This document shows, one piece after another, positions 25,501 to 33,244 of a DNA stretch of 44,570 nucleotides (the stretch's first letter is position 1; the number at the start of each line of letters is the position of its first letter). The notes under the pieces were generated by a model that saw only the letters and a list, made by a program, of their open reading frames with translations, was not told the DNA's origin and did no database searches. The stretch lies in contig SEDB01000012.1 in the NCBI GenBank assembly GCA_004210715.1, forward strand, positions 1-44,570. The letters are read 5' to 3'. A program made the position numbers and the translations under genes. Source of the DNA: Pedobacter sp. (GTDB lineage Bacteria; Bacteroidota; Bacteroidia; Sphingobacteriales; Sphingobacteriaceae).

Positions 25501-25838
25501 AATATACTTTAACAGTTACTACAAATCCTGATCGATGCACTGCTATCACAAGTGTATCGGTTCGCGTTTTACAATCTTTAAATCCCCCGAGTAGTTTTAC
25601 TCCTAATGGAGATGGGTATAATGATATATGGAATATTAAATATTTAGAAACCTATCCGCATGCTACTGTTGAAGTATTTAACAGAAATGGCAATCGAATT
25701 TTCTTCAGCAACGGATATAAGATCCCATTTGATGGAAATTATCAAAATGAACAACTTCCAGTTGGTGTTTATTATTATATTATCAATCCAAGAAATGGAA
25801 GAAAAACAGTTACTGGTCCGCTCACTATAATCAGATAA
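22563..25838 (+). CDS. Secreted IgGFc-binding-like / PKD protein with CHU_C (T9SS type B) C-terminus
   Basis: 1091 residues, exported (signal peptide 1-21, ending SYAQ). The N-terminal region (about 25-420; EGTDFWAVFPTHVPSQNS at its start) matches the IgGFc-binding-like N-terminal domain seen in Bacteroidota surface proteins. Three PKD-type domains follow: about 550-632 (WLWDFRDGTTSTDQNPKH), 633-720 (WKWDFGDGSPSSTDQNPKH) and 720-815 (YAWDFGD). The last 90 residues (PSSFTPNGDGYNDIWNIKYL; VEVFNRNGNRIFFS; LPVGVYYYII) are a CHU_C/gliding-motility-type sorting domain used by the type IX secretion system. It is thus likely secreted and surface-attached. The next gene is its PorP/SprF partner, two bases away. 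The binding target is unknown. Confidence 0.9.
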   Translation: MKRAGLLALLIFLLVLKKSYAQNVSNEGTDFWAVFPTHVPSQNSLANIAVFVTSKFNTEVTVSCGISSETKVIPANTAVQFNVQRASAYINEYESNLNLSNKGIHIKVKDGMPKVSAYAHIWGRARSAASLILPFETLGQNYYSMNYMQSVDGKNYLAVVAVEDNTSILLHQKNGIVLPITLDKAGDVYEYMSGNSDLTGVYVETDKTKSSCKRFAAFSGSSVITIGGCTGSQDPLYQQLYPTVSWGRNYGIVPFKNRRYILRILAQEDNTTFAMNGISATLKKGEFYESNVLTQSTFISADKLISVAQYSLTQNCSSVNGTAIIGDPEMVMLNPVEFNIKAVTVFSSTLESITERYINVLIRSTKTSSFKINGVIPNTTWSPLDGNASYSYAQIPVLEESLTLTADDGFNAIAYGFGNAESYSYSAGTNLSSNNYLTVVDETRKEESPNGCIGQTVDFKVNLPYQPDRITWTLEGGVPETIANPVPETKTVNGQTTYVYRYPVNKTYTQTGEYHLEVVAHIPANETNCITGDVTTNYVFNIYDLPITAFDAQLTSCANSEVQFTDKSDSKTKDFSITNWLWDFRDGTTSTDQNPKHKFAKEGKYKVLLTVKSGTGCYSEPVEKEIEIFPLPISDFKAPVETCINTEITLQDKSKISNLISMNTIKNWKWDFGDGSPSSTDQNPKHTYSKVGKFTVSLITTSARDCVSEEKTMEITVKELPKAGFTMPDICLKDAVANFVNTTVSSDGSSSGLTYAWDFGDKYLTATDLIKNTSSDKDGKHTYTKADDYNVTLTITNNNGCVDVLTQKFTVNGSVPRANFETLASNTYCSNTIISIKNTSSVDFGKVTKIEVYKDIVNEPQRFETFDYPTSDQQIDLTYEPFGMPATKEYQIKIVAYSGGQCSDFIIKPVMVKASPIITADEILPVCENDGNVVINQFHETSGVVGNGVFTSDGKGMQENGTFNPKIAGVGVHNITKDTEYTLTVTTNPDRCTAITSVSVRVLQSLNPPSSFTPNGDGYNDIWNIKYLETYPHATVEVFNRNGNRIFFSNGYKIPFDGNYQNEQLPVGVYYYIINPRNGRKTVTGPLTIIR

Positions 25839-25840
25839 AA

Positions 25841-26851
25841 TTGAAAAAAATCGCCATTATTTTTGCTATTCTTATTTCAGCGAAAGCTTTTTCTCAACAA
25901 AAGCCACAGTATACCCAATACATTTTTAATCAATATTTATTAAACCCGGCACTATCTGGAATTGAGAATTACATTGATTTTAAAGCGGGCTATAGAAAAC
26001 AATGGGCAGGTATTAATGATGCACCTCAAACCTCTTTTGTTTCTGCTCACTGGGCGCTTGGTGATAATCAATTGTGGAGCAATGCCTTAACTTCTTTTCC
26101 GGAGCAAACGGGTAATCCAATGGATCGGAATTACATGCAAAATTACACCTCATCACCTTCACACCACGGAATAGGAGTAACTGCTGTATTGGATAAAACC
26201 GGACCTATAAAAAGACTTGATGCAAATGTAACTTATGCATATCACATACAATTGAATAATAATTTTAATTTATCTGCAGGATTAGCTGCTGGTTTATCAA
26301 GTATTTCTTTGGACATAAACGCATTAACTTTTGAGAATCCTAATGAGCCATCGCTAAGTAGGGCGATAACCAATCAGTTAAGACCTGATTTAAGTGTTGG
26401 CTTATGGTTGTATGGAGCAAGAATGTTTGCCGGTATTTCTGCACAACAGGTTTTGTCACAAAAGCTTAGTTTTTCGGGTGATGATACATACAATCAGGGG
26501 AAAGCAGTTCCTCATTTTTTTGCAACAGCTGGTTACAAGTTTTTTATCGATGATGAAATTGCTGCAATTCCTTCCGTTATGGTCAAATATGTTCAGCCGA
26601 GCCCATTTTCTGTAGACTTGAATATGAAATTAGCTTTTAGAGATAAACTTTGGCTTGGTGGAAGTTACCGCAAGGATGATTCATTTTCGGCAATGGCAGG
26701 CTTTAATATAGGTAAAATGGTAAACCTAACCTACTCCTATGATTTTACCACCTCAGATTTAAATCAAGTGAGCAACGGTAGTCATGAAATTGTTTTAGGC
26801 CTATTGTTAAACAATATTTACAAAGTACCTTCCTATATCAGAATGTGGTAG
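25841..26851 (+). CDS. PorP/SprF family type IX secretion membrane protein
   Basis: 336 residues with TTG start (25841), two bases after the preceding stop, giving the signal peptide MKKIAIIFAILISAKAFSQ. The mature start QKPQYTQYIFNQYLLNPAL is the hallmark of PorP/SprF proteins. The rest is a beta-barrel pattern (FKAGYRKQWAGI; HHGIGVTAVLDKTGPI; AMAGFNIGKMVNLTYSYDFTTSDL; HEIVLGLLL). Such proteins form outer-membrane barrels that accompany and hold T9SS cargo, and pairs with a CHU_C-terminated protein upstream are common. There are no other T9SS genes here, so the secretion machine must be elsewhere. Confidence 0.92.
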   Translation: MKKIAIIFAILISAKAFSQQKPQYTQYIFNQYLLNPALSGIENYIDFKAGYRKQWAGINDAPQTSFVSAHWALGDNQLWSNALTSFPEQTGNPMDRNYMQNYTSSPSHHGIGVTAVLDKTGPIKRLDANVTYAYHIQLNNNFNLSAGLAAGLSSISLDINALTFENPNEPSLSRAITNQLRPDLSVGLWLYGARMFAGISAQQVLSQKLSFSGDDTYNQGKAVPHFFATAGYKFFIDDEIAAIPSVMVKYVQPSPFSVDLNMKLAFRDKLWLGGSYRKDDSFSAMAGFNIGKMVNLTYSYDFTTSDLNQVSNGSHEIVLGLLLNNIYKVPSYIRMW

Positions 26852-26926
26852 TTGGTTGGCGGCTATTCCGTCTTCCGTTTTTTAGAAAGGTCGAATTACA
26901 AAAAAAACTGATAAACCAAAGACTAA

Positions 26927-28399
26927 CTAAAGTTCTTTTCTAAGCCTTGCCACCGGGATATTCATCTGTTCTCTGTATTTGGCAACGGTTCTACGGGCAA
27001 TATTATAACCTCTTTCCTTAAGAATTTCAGTTAATTTTTCATCTGCTAACGGCTTGCGTTTATCCTCGTTTCCAATACAATCTTCCAGGATTTTTTTCAC
27101 TTCTTTATTCGATACTTCCTCACCATTTTCCGTTTGAATGGCTTCAGAGAAAAATGATTTCAATAAAAATGTACCAAATTCTGTTTGAACGTATTTAGAA
27201 TTTGCAACCCTTGAAACCGTCGAAATATCCATGTCAATTTTATCTGCAATATCTTTCAAAATCATCGGACGCATTTTGCGCTCATCAGCCGTTAAAAAAT
27301 ATTCATATTGGTAATGCATAATCGCATTCATAGTTTTAAGCAAAGTTTGTTGTCTTTGCTTAATCGCGTCAATAAACCACTTAGCAGAATCTAGCTTTTG
27401 CTTTACAAATTGAACAGCTTCTTTAAGTTTTTTATCTTTTGAAGAAGCCTTGTCGTAGTGCTCAAACATTTCTTGGTAGGAGCGACTTACCTTTAATTCG
27501 GGAGCATTTTTTGAATTAAGTGTGAGTATTAAAATGCCATCGTTATTACTGATGTGAAAATCAGGAATGATTTGCATTTGCTTGGTTGTAACTTGATTTG
27601 CATCACCTGGTTTAGGATTAAGACGCAAAATCTCATTCACAACTTCCTTAAGCTCTTCGCTATCTAAGCCTAAGCTTTTCTCTAACTTATCGTAATGTTT
27701 TCTGGTAAATTCATCTAAATAGTTTTCTACAACGTTCATTGCTTTAACTATTATAGGGTTGCTCTGATCTTTTCTTTTCAGTTGAATAAGCAAACATTCT
27801 TTCAGGTCACGTGCACCAATTCCTGGAGGATCAAAGCTTTGAATTAATCTAAGCATTTCAAGCACATCTTCTTCCTCAACCATAACGTTTTGAGAAAATG
27901 CCAAGTCATCAATCATTGAACCCAGTGGGCGGCGTAGATAACCATCATCATCCAAGCTGCCAATAATTTGTTTTCCAACTATAAAATCTTGATCTGATAA
28001 AGGTATGAGGTCTAACTGTTCCTGAAGACTCTCAAAAAAAGTACTTTCAATAGCAATGGGAGTTTCTTTTTTCTCCTCATCATCATCTCCATTGTTATAA
28101 TTTGTGCTATAATCATTGGTGTTGTCATCCTGTAGATAATCATCTACATTAAACTCATCCATGCTATTATCTTCAGAGGGGCCATCAAAATCATCTGGAC
28201 CATCATTTAGGTCGTCATATTCACTTTTTGGTTCATCCTGAGTCATCAAACTTGGGTCTTCCAAAGCAGGATTATCTTCTAGCTCCTCCTTAACTCTAGT
28301 ATCTAAAGCAACCGTTGGCACCTGTAACAACTTGATAAATTGAATTTGCTGTGGTGATAACTTTTGTAGTAATTTTTGTTGTAAGTGTTGCTTTAGCAT
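26927..28399 (-). CDS. rpoN: RNA polymerase sigma-54 factor
   Basis: 490 residues from the ATG at 28399; the frame opens 11 codons earlier, but MLKQHLQQKLLQKLSPQQIQ is the usual glutamine-rich region I start. An acidic region II follows (about 45-110, many Asp/Asn/Glu), then the core-binding part (LREL-type helices; FDPPGIGARDLKECLLIQLK) and the HTH (MILKDIADKIDMDISTVSRVAN, then KYVQTEFGTFLLKSFFSEAI). The C-terminal RpoN box is ARRTVAKYREQMNIPVARLR. It directs transcription from -12/-24 promoters with enhancer-binding activators; none is present in the window. It converges on the PorP/SprF gene and diverges from mscL. Confidence 0.97.
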   Translation of the reverse strand: MLKQHLQQKLLQKLSPQQIQFIKLLQVPTVALDTRVKEELEDNPALEDPSLMTQDEPKSEYDDLNDGPDDFDGPSEDNSMDEFNVDDYLQDDNTNDYSTNYNNGDDDEEKKETPIAIESTFFESLQEQLDLIPLSDQDFIVGKQIIGSLDDDGYLRRPLGSMIDDLAFSQNVMVEEEDVLEMLRLIQSFDPPGIGARDLKECLLIQLKRKDQSNPIIVKAMNVVENYLDEFTRKHYDKLEKSLGLDSEELKEVVNEILRLNPKPGDANQVTTKQMQIIPDFHISNNDGILILTLNSKNAPELKVSRSYQEMFEHYDKASSKDKKLKEAVQFVKQKLDSAKWFIDAIKQRQQTLLKTMNAIMHYQYEYFLTADERKMRPMILKDIADKIDMDISTVSRVANSKYVQTEFGTFLLKSFFSEAIQTENGEEVSNKEVKKILEDCIGNEDKRKPLADEKLTEILKERGYNIARRTVAKYREQMNIPVARLRKEL

Positions 28400-28502
28400 A
28401 TTATTTATAAGAATTGGAGCAAAAATAAACAAATCATTTCAGATATTCTTTGGAATTAATCTAATGAATATGATTGTTTGGTTTAAATTGTATGCTAAAC
28501 AT

Positions 28503-28532
28503 TTGTATTAAGTATAATGTTTGTTACTTTTA
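28503..28532 (+). promoter_or_regulatory. Possible promoter for mscL
   Basis: TTG (28503-28505), 19 bases, then TACTTTTA (28525-28532), one mismatch from TAnnTTTG. It would start transcription about 20 bases before the mscL ATG. Confidence 0.35.
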
Positions 28533-28560
28533 TAGTGTTAAATAAACTAAACAAAAATTT

Positions 28561-29010
28561 ATGAGTATTGTAAAAGAATTTAAGGAGTTTGCTATAAAAG
28601 GAAATGCCTTCGATTTAGCCGTTGGGGTAATTATAGGTGGCGCTTTCGGTAAAATTGTTACTTCGGTAATCGATGATTTAATTATGCCGGTGGTTGCTGC
28701 TATGGTTGGCAAACCAGATTTCAGCAGCATTTATTTTGCAATGGGCAAAGGCGCTGAATTAATTCCACAAGGAGCATCACTTGCTGATGCTAAAAAAGCA
28801 GCTCCGGACGCTGCAATATTTGCATACGGTAATTTTATAACAGTAGCTATAAATTTTTTATTGTTGGCAATGGTTGTTTTTATGATGGTTAAGGCGATCA
28901 ATAAAATGAAAAAGAAAGAAGAGGCAGCTGCAGTAGTTGCTCCACCAGCACCACCAAAAGAGGAGGTTTTGTTAACAGAGATCAGAGACTTATTAAAAGC
29001 GAAAGCATAA
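28561..29010 (+). CDS. mscL: Large-conductance mechanosensitive channel
   Basis: 149 residues. MSIVKEFKEFAIKGNAFDLA followed by VGVIIGGAFGKIVTSVIDDLIMP is the N-terminal amphipathic helix and first membrane helix of MscL; the periplasmic loop is followed by the second membrane helix (FAYGNFITVAINFLLLAMVVFMMVKAINKM) and a C-terminal bundle helix (EEVLLTEIRDLLK). An Ala/Pro linker (AAAVVAPPAPPKEE) precedes the last helix. It acts as a pentameric emergency valve at osmotic downshift. The periplasmic loop is slightly longer than in E. coli, as usual in this phylum. It ends in a bidirectional terminator. Confidence 0.97.
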   Translation: MSIVKEFKEFAIKGNAFDLAVGVIIGGAFGKIVTSVIDDLIMPVVAAMVGKPDFSSIYFAMGKGAELIPQGASLADAKKAAPDAAIFAYGNFITVAINFLLLAMVVFMMVKAINKMKKKEEAAAVVAPPAPPKEEVLLTEIRDLLKAKA

Positions 29011-29014
29011 ATAA

Positions 29015-29050
29015 AAAAAAGATCTGCCAATATTTTGGCAGATCTTTTTT
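29015..29050. terminator. Bidirectional intrinsic terminator
   Basis: AAAAAAGATCTGCCAA and TTGGCAGATCTTTTTT form a perfect stem with a four-base loop between mscL (plus) and the ChaN-like gene (minus), with A- and T-runs on both sides. Confidence 0.95.
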
Positions 29051-29052
29051 GC

Positions 29053-29925
29053 TTAAAAACTCCTTTTAACTTTCGGATCGGTTATGATGATATAATCTCC
29101 TAGATTTTTATGTTTTTCCCATTCTGGTTGATCAAAATCTTCACTGCTGAAAGATGAAATGTTTATGATTTTTAGTTGAGGACCATATTTTTGAAGTTTT
29201 GCTAAAGTTCCTAGCTTTTCATCACTATGAAAACGACCATTTAAGTGCAGCACCTTTTTACCCTTATTTGCTTTCATAAATTTCGCAATTGACCAGGCCA
29301 TTGTTGCATCCCAAAAATTTTGAGTTTGATAAACTTTCATTCCACCCATGCTATGACCTCCTAACAAATCACTGAACTTTTGAAGGTATCTTCCTGTAGC
29401 GGTATCAACAGGTAATGGCGGCAAAATATCTAGAGATGATTTCGGAAAGCTTTTTAAAATATCCAAACCTCCTTTTGTAACCGCATTACTATAACGCGTG
29501 GCTGCATTTGCTGCAATTACAGGTAACTTATTGTCTTTTGCATATTCTACTAATGGCTTATAGTCCTTATAGTTCGGCCATGCTCTTCCTTCTTTAACAA
29601 AATTCTTTTCAGATATTAAATTAGATAAATATTCATCAACGATAGGCTGTACATCGGTATGGAACATCTCTAAGCTTAATGCTATCTCCTTTGGAAATTT
29701 TTCATTAAATTTTTTAAAAATCTCCGCTTCCAAAAGATGGCCAATGGAGTCATTATGCTCTTCACCAAAAAAGATTACATCAGCATTTTTTACGTCATTC
29801 ACAATCTCATCTACAGTTGTTAATTTCTGCTGCTTTACATCGTAAATTTTATAAGGTACAACAACATCCTGGCAAAATGAATTAAATGATAGGATAGAAC
29901 AAGCGATAAAAAGTAAATATTTCAT
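29053..29925 (-). CDS. ChaN-like exported protein (haem-binding uptake/TIKI superfamily)
   Basis: 290 residues from ATG 29925; an 18-codon upstream extension was rejected because MKYLLFIACSILSFNSFCQ is a complete signal peptide. The mature part has ChaN/EreA-like motifs: DVIFFGEEHNDSIGH near the start, EIALSLEMFHTDVQPIVDEYL, RAWPNYKDYKPLVEYAKDN, VIAANAATRYS, and LNGRFHSDEKLG near the end. ChaN lipoproteins bind haem and are thought to take part in iron acquisition; related folds are metalloproteases. The Cys at the end of the signal segment (FNSFC) could be lipidated, but the lipobox is weak. It is divergent from the LiaF-like gene and shares a 129-base promoter region. Confidence 0.85.
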   Translation of the reverse strand: MKYLLFIACSILSFNSFCQDVVVPYKIYDVKQQKLTTVDEIVNDVKNADVIFFGEEHNDSIGHLLEAEIFKKFNEKFPKEIALSLEMFHTDVQPIVDEYLSNLISEKNFVKEGRAWPNYKDYKPLVEYAKDNKLPVIAANAATRYSNAVTKGGLDILKSFPKSSLDILPPLPVDTATGRYLQKFSDLLGGHSMGGMKVYQTQNFWDATMAWSIAKFMKANKGKKVLHLNGRFHSDEKLGTLAKLQKYGPQLKIINISSFSSEDFDQPEWEKHKNLGDYIIITDPKVKRSF

Positions 29926-30054
29926 GGGCTCAAAATAAGAAAATAATTTCGCCGATGAAATCAGGCAACTTACCGTCATTTCACGTAATTCTATAGTTAT
30001 CGTATCTATTCATTCGACCTAAATAAATATTTTTGATTTTTAATAATTCAACGA

Positions 30055-30816
30055 ATGGAAAATATACACGAAAATAAGCCAGCTAAAAGTTCAGGAAGAA
30101 TTTTAAGTGGTTTTGTTATTATAGTCATCGGCTTTGCATTTCTTTTAGATAATATGGGTCTAAATATTCCTCATTGGGTATTTAGCTTTTGGACATTTTT
30201 AATTGCTTTAGGTGTTTTTCTTGGTGTAAAAAGAGATTTTAAAGGAATTGGGTGGTTGGTTCTCATTCTATTTGGAGTATATCAAACCGTAGATGATATG
30301 GGTTTCGACTTTGATGTATCTAAATATGCACTCGGGTTTGGACTGGTCATTATTGGTGGTTTTTTAATATTAAAGCCAAAAGATAAAAAATCATTTAAAG
30401 AGAACTTCAAAACTGAATTTGGTGCTGGAGAAACAACTGACGCGGATTTTAAGGCTGCAGATAAAAATGCAAATTCCAATGATGTAATTGATATAACGGC
30501 GGTATTTGGAGGGTCTAACCAAACTGTTTATTCGAAAAATTTTAAAGGTGGAGATATTACCACGGTTTTTGGTGGTGCTGATATCATTATGACACAAGCC
30601 GATTTCAATGAATCAGTTTCTATTGATGTAACTGCAGTTTTTGGTGGAATTAAATTAATTGTTCCTCCGAATTGGGCGATAAAATCGAACGTAACGGCCA
30701 TTTTTGGTAGCGTAGAAGATAAAAGGGGGCACATGCTTCCTGTCGATCAAATGCAAAAAACATTGATTTTGGATGGAACAGTACTCTTTGGGGGGATTGA
30801 AATCAAAAGTTTCTAA
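30055..30816 (+). CDS. LiaF-like membrane protein (DUF5668 plus cell-wall-active response domain)
   Basis: 253 residues. Four closely spaced hydrophobic helices occupy about residues 14-105 (ILSGFVIIVIGFAFLLDNMG; FWTFLIALGVFLGV; GWLVLILFGVYQTV; LGFGLVIIGGFLIL), typical of the LiaI/LiaF-like transmembrane region. The C-terminal half has repeated short strands with the sequence DITAVFGGS, ITTVFGGADI, DVTAVFGGIKL and LFGGIEI, the LiaF C-terminal beta-repeat. In Firmicutes LiaF restrains an envelope-stress two-component system. It is followed 69 bases downstream by a sensor kinase and LytTR regulator on the same strand, so a functional link in membrane-stress sensing is likely. Confidence 0.85.
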   Translation: MENIHENKPAKSSGRILSGFVIIVIGFAFLLDNMGLNIPHWVFSFWTFLIALGVFLGVKRDFKGIGWLVLILFGVYQTVDDMGFDFDVSKYALGFGLVIIGGFLILKPKDKKSFKENFKTEFGAGETTDADFKAADKNANSNDVIDITAVFGGSNQTVYSKNFKGGDITTVFGGADIIMTQADFNESVSIDVTAVFGGIKLIVPPNWAIKSNVTAIFGSVEDKRGHMLPVDQMQKTLILDGTVLFGGIEIKSF

Positions 30817-30885
30817 TTCCAAATAAGTGTGGCGATCAATCAGCTCGCCACAAACATTATCTAAACCTTAACTAATCAAATCATC

Positions 30886-31947
30886 TTGACTACCAGACCG
30901 CTATCCATACCCCGAATACAAAAGACAACTTTAGCCATAGCTATTGCATGGTTCATTTTGTGTACCGTTGGCTTACATTATGTTGTAAATTTCTCCTGGT
31001 TAATCTCATTTGTCGACAGCTTTGTAAGTAACTTTTTACTGGTGATGGCTTGTATTGCTATTAGTAATATGTTAGGTTATTATCAACCTAAAAACGAGCG
31101 CATTTTATATGTGCTGATCATTACTTTAGCCCTCACTTTTGTGATTATTTATGCAGCAAAATATGCCATGCTGTACATTTTTATCGATTACAAAGAATTC
31201 CTTGATTTCTACAACTTTTCCTTTGCTTTTCGTGGGTTAATCTCATTCATGTGTTTAGGCTGGTGCGCACTAGCAAATATTTTGTGGTATCGCTTGGAAG
31301 AACAGTCTGAAACTCATGAAAGACTTTCTGCTGCTAAAAGCTTGGCCAAAGAAGCCGAATTAAATAAATTAAGACACCAACTTCAGCCTCACTTTTTATT
31401 TAACAGCTTGAACTCTGTTTTTGCACTTACAATGGTTAATCCTAAAGAAGCAGGAGTGATGATTACGAAACTGGCTTCTTTTTTACGTGGAACTTTAAAA
31501 CGCGATGATGAATTATGGGTGTCGGTAGAAGAAGAGATGGAGTATATTCAGCTGTATCTTGATATCGAAAAAGTAAGGTTCAGCCATCGTTTAAATATCG
31601 AAGTTAATGTTGCAGAGGATACATTGAATTTATCGTTACCGGGGACATTGTTGCAACCAATTGTAGAAAATGCCATCAAGTTTGGGTTGTATAATACTTC
31701 GGCAGGAATTACTATAAAAGTTGATGTAACTGTAGATCGGAATATCCTAGAACTGCGTGTTCAAAATCCTTTTGACCCAGAGATGAAGGCGGCAGGTGGC
31801 ACAGGCTTCGGTTTGAGTGCTATTAAACGAAGGTTATATTTGTTATTTGCTAACCCGCATTTATTGCAGACCGAAATTGAGGCAAATAATTTATATATTA
31901 CCACCCTAAAAATTCCCCAAACAAATGATCAGAACGATACTAATTGA
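30886..31947 (+). CDS. LytS/YehU-type sensor histidine kinase
   Basis: 353 residues with a TTG start (TTGACTACC), the only reasonable start for a full membrane region. Four membrane helices lie at about 16-130, without an extracellular sensor domain, followed by the His_kinase domain: LRHQLQPHFLFNSLNSVFAL with phospho-acceptor His169, EMEYIQLYLDIEKVRF, LLQPIVENAIKFGL (N-box) and GTGFGLSAIKRRL (G-box). This is the intramembrane-sensing architecture common in cell-envelope kinases. The response-regulator gene overlaps its last 23 bases, so the two are translated together. Confidence 0.93.
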   Translation: MTTRPLSIPRIQKTTLAIAIAWFILCTVGLHYVVNFSWLISFVDSFVSNFLLVMACIAISNMLGYYQPKNERILYVLIITLALTFVIIYAAKYAMLYIFIDYKEFLDFYNFSFAFRGLISFMCLGWCALANILWYRLEEQSETHERLSAAKSLAKEAELNKLRHQLQPHFLFNSLNSVFALTMVNPKEAGVMITKLASFLRGTLKRDDELWVSVEEEMEYIQLYLDIEKVRFSHRLNIEVNVAEDTLNLSLPGTLLQPIVENAIKFGLYNTSAGITIKVDVTVDRNILELRVQNPFDPEMKAAGGTGFGLSAIKRRLYLLFANPHLLQTEIEANNLYITTLKIPQTNDQNDTN

Positions 31948-32659
31948 TGATGAACCTTTAGCCAGAGATATTGTTAAATTTTATCTTACCGATCATCCTG
32001 AAATTGAAGTTGTTGCCGAATGTTGTGATGGTTTTGAAGGATTAAAAGCGATTACTTTGCACAAGCCTGATCTTATTTTTTTGGACATTCAAATGCCAAA
32101 AATCAGCGGCTTTGAAATGCTTGAATTGGTGGAAGATAAGCCAGCCGTAATTTTCACAACAGCCTTTGATGAGTATGCCATTAAAGCTTTTGAAGTTAAC
32201 GCGGTAGATTATTTACTGAAACCCATTGATAAAGGACGCTTTGATGCGGCTATTAAAAAACTTCCTTCTCGTTTAAGTAAAACGGAAAATACAGAAGCAG
32301 TATTGGATGCAGCAGCATTGAGCCCGGCGCAAAACAATAGGGTAGTGGTAAAAAAAGATGGTATTATTAAAATCATTCCAACTGGCGATATTAACTATTT
32401 AGAGGCTGATGATGATTATGTGAAATTAAGCACTGCTGATGGTGCTTTCTACAAAAATAAAACGATGGCTTATTTCGAACAAACATTAGATTCGAGCCAG
32501 TTTATACGCATTCATCGCTCATACATTATTAATTTGGCGCAAGTAACTAAAATCGAACTAAAAGAAAAAGACAGCTACGTGGTGTTGCTTAAATCAGATA
32601 TTTGGCTTCCGGTAAGTAAAACAGGTTATGTTAAACTAAAGGTAGCTTTAGGTTTGTAA
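31925..32659 (+). CDS. LytTR-family response regulator
   Basis: 244 residues. The receiver domain (1-120) has Asp8/Asp9 (LIDDE), phospho-acceptor Asp54 (IFLDIQMP), the switch Thr in FTTAFDEYA and Lys99 in LLKPID. The C-terminal LytTR DNA-binding domain (about 140-244) has INYLEADDDYVKL, FIRIHRSYIINLAQV and WLPVSKTGYVKL. It overlaps the kinase by 23 bases. It likely controls envelope-related genes, perhaps the adjacent LiaF-like gene. Binding sites, usually tandem 9-base repeats, were not found by eye. Confidence 0.95.
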   Translation: MIRTILIDDEPLARDIVKFYLTDHPEIEVVAECCDGFEGLKAITLHKPDLIFLDIQMPKISGFEMLELVEDKPAVIFTTAFDEYAIKAFEVNAVDYLLKPIDKGRFDAAIKKLPSRLSKTENTEAVLDAAALSPAQNNRVVVKKDGIIKIIPTGDINYLEADDDYVKLSTADGAFYKNKTMAYFEQTLDSSQFIRIHRSYIINLAQVTKIELKEKDSYVVLLKSDIWLPVSKTGYVKLKVALGL

Positions 32660-32793
32660 TATTAAAAGAATAGAAATACGTCTTCCATCTGCCAACTTAA
32701 GTGAGTTAGGATGTGATTTTAAAAAGAATTACTACATTTGTTCTGCTGGAATTCCTTCGGAACTTTCAAATAAAAAATAAAAATCAAACAGAC

Positions 32794-32824
32794 TTGCATT
32801 TGTAGAGAAATCGCTTTATATTTG
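32794..32824 (+). promoter_or_regulatory. Promoter of the rpmH-rnpA-yidD group
   Basis: TTG (32794-32796), 20 bases, then TATATTTG (32817-32824): an exact Bacteroidota -33/-7 pair with ideal spacing. Transcription would start near 32830, about 36 bases before the rpmH ATG. Confidence 0.8.
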
Positions 32825-32865
32825 CACCTCTTAATTTTGAAATTATAATAAGATAATATACAGTC

Positions 32866-32961
32866 ATGAAAAGAACATACCAACCTTCGCAAAGAAAGAG
32901 AAGAAACAAACACGGCTTCCGTTTTATTATATCCATTTCGCATTTCTTACCTCTTTATTGA
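32866..32961 (+). pseudogene. rpmH: rpmH remnant: ribosomal protein L34, C-terminal part lost
   Basis: The frame begins MKRTYQPSQRKRRNKHGFR, exactly the conserved first 19 residues of L34. It then departs into FIISISHFLPLY and a TGA, whereas normal L34 continues for some 30 more residues rich in Arg, Lys and Ala. The lost part binds 23S rRNA in the large subunit. The sequence after HGFR is really rnpA coding sequence read in the wrong frame: the next frame there gives LLYPFRISYLFID. The DNA thus passes from mid-rpmH straight to the inside of rnpA. The promoter ahead is intact, so this is an interrupted gene, not an old relic. Confidence 0.85.
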
Positions 32962-33244
32962 TGAATCTGCTGAAGTTCCGGCTCAGGTGGTGATCAATGT
33001 TCCAAAGAAGAGGTATAAAAGAGCTGTAGATCGTAATCTACTTAAGCGCCGTATTCGCGAGGCTTATCGTTTACATAAAGAACAAGAGTTTTACAATCAA
33101 CTTCCTGCTGATAAAGGTTTGTTGCTTTTTTCTATTCAATTTGTTGGAAAGGAAAAGTATGAATTCACTTTTATTCAAAAAAAATTAATAGCTACTTTTA
33201 AACGGTTTAAAACTTTAATTCTTCCGAATGAAGTTCATCAATAA
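32921..33244 (+). pseudogene. rnpA: rnpA remnant: RNase P protein component, N-terminal part lost
   Basis: In this frame the sequence reads VLLYPFRISYLFIDE and continues through VVINVPKKRYKRAVDRNLLKR, with the RNR motif region (RNLLKRRIREAYRLHK) and a normal C-terminus. The first roughly 30 residues of RnpA are missing and no start codon lies before the homology. The nearest candidate is GTG 32987, which would leave only 85 residues and remove the N-terminal helix and central strands. RnpA binds RNase P RNA for tRNA 5' maturation and is normally essential. yidD overlaps its last 17 bases, the normal arrangement. Whether any functional RnpA is made depends on this junction being real. Confidence 0.85.

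Noticed and set aside
32866-33244. A programmed frameshift joining rpmH to rnpA into one protein
   Set aside because: The frames are joined in the middle of both genes, no slippery site is visible, and the lost segments of both proteins are absent from the DNA, so a deletion explains it better.
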